A stretch of DNA of 34,717 bases from Corallococcus interemptor (GTDB lineage Bacteria; Myxococcota; Myxococcia; Myxococcales; Myxococcaceae): the NCBI RefSeq assembly GCF_003668875.1, contig NZ_RAWM01000094.1:1-34717 (forward strand), read 5' to 3'. The position numbers and the translations under genes are program-made. Below are positions 31,185-34,717 of this stretch, in pieces. The notes under the pieces were generated by a model, which saw only the letters and a program-made list of their open reading frames with translations, was not told where the DNA came from and made no database searches. Within the stretch, counting starts at the first letter, position 1, and the number at the start of each line of letters is the position of its first letter.

Positions 31185-32619
31185 GCGGGAACTGGGCGGA
31201 TGCCGGATGGCCCGTCACCGCGAGGACGCGAGGCTGCTCTTTGTCCCATTGCCATTCTCTGGGCTGCGACTCCCAGGAGCACGGCTCGACGGTGATGGTG
31301 AGCGGTCCCGAGCCCTCGCTCCGGGGCTTGAAGGTCACCTCCAGCTCCGCGGTGGCCCCTGCCTCCAATCCGGAGGTATGCCCCACGACGTTCACGCGGT
31401 TCTCCTCCACCATCGGGAGCGGCTGACCGCGATACCGCACGCTCACGTCCACCACGCGAGCGCCGACAAGTACCCCGGACACGCGGATCCGCACCGCCTC
31501 ACACGCGGGCCCGTCATTGCGCACCAGCGCGCGCCAGGTCTCGGCCACGGGAGCGGACACGGTCAGCGGCGCCGAGGTGTGTTCGGCCCAGTGGATCGTG
31601 GGCGTCTTGAATCCCACGTGCATGAGCGGCGCGCCTGGGCTCACCAGACGGTTCGAGGCGCTGAGGCGCAAGGGGTGTCCGGGCTCGGCGGTGAGCAGGA
31701 AGAGCGCGTCACGGTCCTCGGCGCCCACCCACCACCGGTCAGGCCCCGCAGGCGTCACCGAGACGAAGGACGGCCAATCCCCCACGAGTGTTTCGAGCAC
31801 CTGGAGATCGGGCAGGGACACCAGCAGGAGCTTGTCCTGGACGAAGAGGAGCGCCCGGTCCGCGTCGAGGACGCACACTCCGGCTCCGCCCCAGATCATT
31901 TCCTCGGCCTCATCATCGTCGTCTTCGTTCCCTGGAATGGAGCCAAGCAGGGTGCCGTCGAGCGCGAAGTGGAGGAGCGCCGTCTGGCGGTAGTTGATGA
32001 CGAGCAGGAGAAGCACGCCGTGCGGCGTGACCTGGGCCCGCCAGATGTCCTGATCACCACCCGGCTCCACCTGGAGCGTTCCCTCCGGCTGAGCCGCCCC
32101 AGTGCGGAGCACGTAGACGCGTCCCCGGCCCTTCTCCACGACGGTGATGCCAAAGGGGCTCGAGTCGAGGAACGCTCCATCCGGGGACTGACGGAGGGGG
32201 CGCCCCTCGGAATACCCGTATCCGGTCGTGGCGCGTACGGGCTTGGGCAAGGTCATGGGCTCCCATCGCTGCCCGGACGCATCGGTCGTGGCGAGGGAGG
32301 TCAGCTTGAGAGTGCCATCCACCACCGTGCCGATGAGTCGGTCCCCATCGCTGGTGAGATCGAAGCACTCACACGGAAAGGCCTCGACGGGAGCGCTCGC
32401 ACCGGCCCCCACGGAGAAGACACGCCGGTCCCCGCTTCCCACCCAGAGGTCCTTTGCCGCGTCGAGCGTGGTGAGCACCACGGGCGCGGATGGATACTCG
32501 GTCACGTCTCCGCTGACGTCTCGGCGCACGCCTTCGGCACCGTTGAAGACGATGAGCCGCTGCGGTCGGAGATCAAACAACCACGGTCCACGGGCCAGAA
32601 GACGGCGTCTCGGGTACAT
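31171..32619 (-). CDS. predicted beta-propeller protein with C-terminal Ig-like domain
   Basis: A 482-residue protein with no signal peptide. Residues 1 to about 330 contain repeated strands of the WD/propeller kind (KDLWVGSGDRRVFSV; DLTSDGDRLIGTVVDGTLKL; GVCVLDADRALLFVQDKLLLVSL; DRWWVGAEDRDALFLL), with an acidic loop of eight Asp/Glu (NEDDDDEAEE). Residues about 345-482 look like an Ig or CARDB-type sandwich (TWRALVRNDGPACEAVRIRVSG; AELEVTFKPRSEGSGPLTITVEP). The start at ATG 32619 is the first in frame. Its last 14 nt are antisense to the end of the pseudokinase gene. I do not recognise the family; a protein-binding role is plausible, possibly with the kinase, but this rests on position only. 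Confidence 0.75.
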   Translation of the reverse strand: MYPRRRLLARGPWLFDLRPQRLIVFNGAEGVRRDVSGDVTEYPSAPVVLTTLDAAKDLWVGSGDRRVFSVGAGASAPVEAFPCECFDLTSDGDRLIGTVVDGTLKLTSLATTDASGQRWEPMTLPKPVRATTGYGYSEGRPLRQSPDGAFLDSSPFGITVVEKGRGRVYVLRTGAAQPEGTLQVEPGGDQDIWRAQVTPHGVLLLLVINYRQTALLHFALDGTLLGSIPGNEDDDDEAEEMIWGGAGVCVLDADRALLFVQDKLLLVSLPDLQVLETLVGDWPSFVSVTPAGPDRWWVGAEDRDALFLLTAEPGHPLRLSASNRLVSPGAPLMHVGFKTPTIHWAEHTSAPLTVSAPVAETWRALVRNDGPACEAVRIRVSGVLVGARVVDVSVRYRGQPLPMVEENRVNVVGHTSGLEAGATAELEVTFKPRSEGSGPLTITVEPCSWESQPREWQWDKEQPRVLAVTGHPASAQFPLTVE

Positions 32620-32781
32620 GGCTCTGCATCATACCCGCTGACGCGCTGACCGCCCCGGATGCGTGCCACCTGTTCCGCGGGGGCAGCGAAGGTCTCGGGC
32701 ACCGGATGTTATAGCCCGGCCATGCGGCCCGAACTGACAGAACGATGGCTTACGCCCGATGGTCTGCGTCGGAGAGAGTGA

Positions 32782-33213
32782 TTGAGCGCCTGTGGGTTCC
32801 AGGGCCCCTGGCGTGACGTCCTCAGGGGCTTTCCGGGAGTGGATGCGCTGGGGGCGCAGGTGGGAGACCTTCGGGGCATCGACCTCACGCATGAGGAACT
32901 GCCGGGCGCGGATCTCGTCCATGCCCGGCTTGACGGTGCCCGCCTGGACGACTGTGGGCTCACCGAGGCGCGACTCGACTTCGCCACGTTGTCTGGAGCT
33001 TCGTTGTCCTTGGCTCGATTGGATGGAGCCAGTCTGATGGCGTGCGTTGCGCTGGGCATGTGGTGCGGCATCTCCGGGAGAAGGGAGGCTACCCATCATT
33101 CATGGATGCCATCCTGCTCTGGCCTGGCCTGGCCTGTCCGCTGCCGCGACGAGGGAGGAGCCGAAGAAGGAGCGGACACCATGATTGGACTCTCGCCAGG
33201 CTGCTACGCATGA
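32782..33213 (+). pseudogene. pentapeptide-repeat protein, probably decayed
   Basis: The open frame from TTG 32782 gives 143 residues. Residues about 30-88 are pentapeptide repeats of the A(D/N)LxX type: GADLV HARLD GARLD, then EARLD FATLS GASLS LARLD GASLM. Such repeats build a right-handed beta-helix; functions range from gyrase protection to unknown. After ACVALG the sequence loses all repeat and codon character. Upstream, ATG 32722 in the same frame starts RPELTERWLTPDGLRRE and then meets TGA (32779-32781), and the natural continuation RVIERLWVPGP lies in another frame. This looks like a gene broken by at least two small indels and truncated at its 3' end. A short functional product from TTG (GGAGAG 8 nt ahead) is possible. 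Nothing else is seen in 33214-33292. Confidence 0.5.
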
Positions 33214-33292
33214 CGGAAAGTGCTGGACGTGTTCGCTTGCTCGAAGTGTGGAAACAGGAGATGTGCTCATCCAGCGCGCCTTCGCCGCCCTT

Positions 33293-34282
33293 TCAAAATG
33301 TCTCGAGGAAGGTCTTCATCTCGCGCAGCACCTCGTCATGGTTGGTGAGCCAGACGTAGTGCCGCGCGTGCTCGAGCTTGATGCCCTTCCAGTTCGGCAT
33401 GCTCATCACGCTCAGCATTTCGGCGTCCCGCTGGAGCGCCCTGGCGTTTAGGGTCCTCAACTTCTCCTGCACGGGAAGGTCCATTTGGGAGAAGCCTGGG
33501 AGGTCCTCCGCCCGCCCGAACCGAGGCTGATCCACGTAGAGGAAGAGCACGGCCGCCGTCACGGCCGCGAAGTCCACCTTCGAGAAACCCTTCATCACCC
33601 GCTCCTCCGCGTGCGGCCACTTGCGGTCGCGCAGGTAGTGCCCGGTCTTCGGATCGAACTCGTTCGCCTCGTCGATCTCGTGCGCGGGGAACGCTCCTCC
33701 GACGTCACGCGCGACTGCGGCGGCGAGCGCGGCGCGTGAGGCCACGTCCTCGGGAGCGGGCTCGCTTGGAGGAGGCATGGGCAGGACCGAAAGGAGCTCC
33801 GCCAGCAGGTCACCGTTGGTCCTCACGTCCAGGTAGACCACCTTCTCCACGCGCTCCGGGTGATGGGTTGCCACCCAGGTGAGCTCTGGCCCGGCGGCGG
33901 AGTGGCCCACGAATGACGCCTTCGAGATTCCCAGCCCCTCCAGCACCCGGACGACGTCCTCGCCCAGGGTGGCGGTGTCGTAGCCCTGCTCGGGCCAACT
34001 CGACGAGCCAAACCCCCGGCGGGTGACGGCGTAGACGTGATGGGCCGCGGTGAACTCCGGCGCGAAGGTGTCGAACACGTGGCCCGTGTTGCCCAGGCCC
34101 GACAGGAAGACGAGCGCAGGTCCCTGGCCTCCGAAGTCGAGCAGCTCAAGCTCGACCCCCTCGGCCACCTTCATCCGCTTCACCTGATGCAACGCGCTGG
34201 AGTCGGCAGAAGCCGGGACCGGGACGGACTTCGTCGTCACACAGGCGAACAGCGGCAAGCAGAGGATGAGGAGTTTTCGCAT
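33293..34282 (-). CDS. alpha/beta hydrolase lipoprotein
   Basis: A 329-residue protein with a short signal peptide and lipobox LFAC (C14), so an exported, lipid-anchored enzyme. The alpha/beta hydrolase fold is clear: oxyanion strand LVFLSGLGNTGHVFD, RRGFGSSSWPEQGYD, nucleophile elbow VGHSAAG (the usual second Gly is Ala), and a C-terminal histidine in HARHYVWLTNHDEVL. It probably cleaves an ester or amide outside the inner membrane; epoxide hydrolase or dehalogenase are less likely alternatives. The substrate cannot be told. The start is ATG 34282. It stands alone between the decayed pentapeptide gene and transposon remnants. Confidence 0.88.
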   Translation of the reverse strand: MRKLLILCLPLFACVTTKSVPVPASADSSALHQVKRMKVAEGVELELLDFGGQGPALVFLSGLGNTGHVFDTFAPEFTAAHHVYAVTRRGFGSSSWPEQGYDTATLGEDVVRVLEGLGISKASFVGHSAAGPELTWVATHHPERVEKVVYLDVRTNGDLLAELLSVLPMPPPSEPAPEDVASRAALAAAVARDVGGAFPAHEIDEANEFDPKTGHYLRDRKWPHAEERVMKGFSKVDFAAVTAAVLFLYVDQPRFGRAEDLPGFSQMDLPVQEKLRTLNARALQRDAEMLSVMSMPNWKGIKLEHARHYVWLTNHDEVLREMKTFLETF

Positions 34283-34289
34283 GGACTGA

Positions 34290-34575
34290 CTCCACTACAG
34301 GAATGCGGAGGCCACCAGGGAAGCCCATGGGTAACAGCTCGCCGCGCACTGCCAAGGTAGTCGCCACTGGCGAGGGCGCGTGCTGCTTCGGCGGGTGCAC
34401 CACCACGGGCTTGAGCGGCGCGGCCCCCTGCTCACTGCTCTGCGTCTTCTTTCCGCCGGGCGTCTGCCCCCGCCTCCACGCCTGCAACGTCGGCTCCGAC
34501 ACCCCAGCCTCTCCACCACCGCCTTCAGCGTGTCGCCCTTCTCCACGTGCACCTCCAGTTTTTTGACCCGGAGGT
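34290..34575 (-). pseudogene. IS66-type accessory transposition protein remnant (frameshifted)
   Basis: On the - strand, EVHVEKGDTLKAVVERLG lies in one frame and VSEPTLQAWRRGQTPGGKK continues in the next; one missing G near 34512 separates them. Together they read as the helix-turn-helix of an IS66 TnpA-like protein, followed by a linker and the closing LPMGFPGGLRIPV strand typical of these small proteins. No start codon, partner genes or intact end is seen. It is a dead remnant next to another mobile element. IS3-type OrfA is an alternative origin. Confidence 0.5.
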
Positions 34576-34596
34576 CTCACGTCGAAGCCCCTCTAG

Positions 34597-34717
34597 GAGC
34601 CTGTCGCGGTAATCGCGATGGGGGCTTGCCCTGCCGGGGAGGAGGATGCTCAATGCCCGGCATGAGCAAGAAGTTCCGCCCCTGGAATGTGCAGCAGGAC
34701 TTCCTGCTGCCGCCCTC
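34597..34717 (+). mobile_element. left end of an IS1182-type insertion sequence (partial)
   Basis: The element seems to begin near GAGCCTGTCGCGG (34597-34609). A short dyad follows (TCGCG-GTAAT-CGCGA, 34604-34618), then a ribosome binding site and the transposase start. The right end and any target duplication lie outside the window, so the border is a guess. Confidence 0.5.
34653..34717 (+). CDS. IS1182-type transposase, N-terminus (partial)
   Basis: Starts at ATG 34653 (GGAGGAGG ends 7 nt before) or at ATG 34662, and runs off the right edge. The visible residues are MPGMSKKFRPWNVQQDF followed by LLPPS. The FRPW...LLPPS segment is the conserved opening of DDE transposases of the IS1182 group. 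Only 21 residues are visible, so whether the gene is intact cannot be judged. Confidence 0.65.
   Translation, partial: MPGMSKKFRPWNVQQDFLLPP

Noticed and set aside
33042-33359. A 105-codon open frame on the + strand after the pentapeptide repeats
   Set aside because: Composition is unlike coding DNA of this genome and it runs into the antisense of the hydrolase gene; at most debris of the pentapeptide gene.
1-34717. CRISPR array, riboswitch or phage integrase site
   Set aside because: No regularly spaced repeats other than the tRNA pair, no recognised riboswitch fold, and no integrase gene or attachment-like duplicate of the tRNA 3' end beyond the tandem copy.

Overview
The window is GC-rich chromosomal DNA that looks like a myxobacterium of the Myxococcus/Corallococcus group. 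Evidence: third-position GC is very high throughout; there is a wzm-wzt-large glycosyltransferase set like the M. xanthus O-antigen locus; there is a eukaryotic-type protein kinase-like gene; lipoproteins are abundant; and several promoter candidates have TAAGG-type -10 boxes. The species assignment is inference.

Layout. 1-2778 (+): the end of an Ala/Pro-rich protein, a ParB-domain protein with a long disordered N-terminus, pyrE and a small lipoprotein. 2800-5759 (-): a compact operon nadB, rhomboid protease, LOG-family protein, probably read from a promoter immediately upstream of nadB. 5849-8845 (+): a lytic transglycosylase overlapping a TPR/AIM24 protein, then pgsA. 8842-9134: a strong promoter, two identical tandem tRNA-Gly(GCC) genes and a terminator.

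9264-24382 is a lipopolysaccharide O-antigen region. The + strand carries wzm and wzt (ABC-transporter export) and an 843-aa protein with two GT2 domains. The - strand carries two blocks: a GT-B enzyme with a 151-aa companion (20913 to 18822), and a GT4 enzyme, a short GT-B-like protein and a 774-aa HAD-like protein (18631 to 13992). The + strand ends with rmlB-rmlD-rmlA-rmlC, joined by 4-nt overlaps, which makes dTDP-L-rhamnose. The picture is a rhamnose-containing O-chain built in the cytoplasm and exported by Wzm/Wzt. The 151-aa companion shares an ungapped module with the N-terminus of the 843-aa glycosyltransferase, which holds the core of this module three times. This is the most interesting structural observation here.

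24525-34717 is more accessory: a YihY/BrkB membrane protein whose ribosome binding site sits in a hairpin; a P460-like haem lipoprotein and a Cys-rich lipoprotein; an HxlR regulator divergent from a glutathione S-transferase gene, with two matching dyads between them; a tiny lipoprotein; a frameshifted serine hydrolase divergent (21 bp between start codons) from a membrane-anchored pseudokinase; a beta-propeller-like protein; a decayed pentapeptide-repeat gene; an alpha/beta hydrolase lipoprotein; a frameshifted IS66-type accessory gene remnant; and the left end of an IS1182-type element running off the window. No CRISPR array, rRNA, phage module or replication origin was seen.
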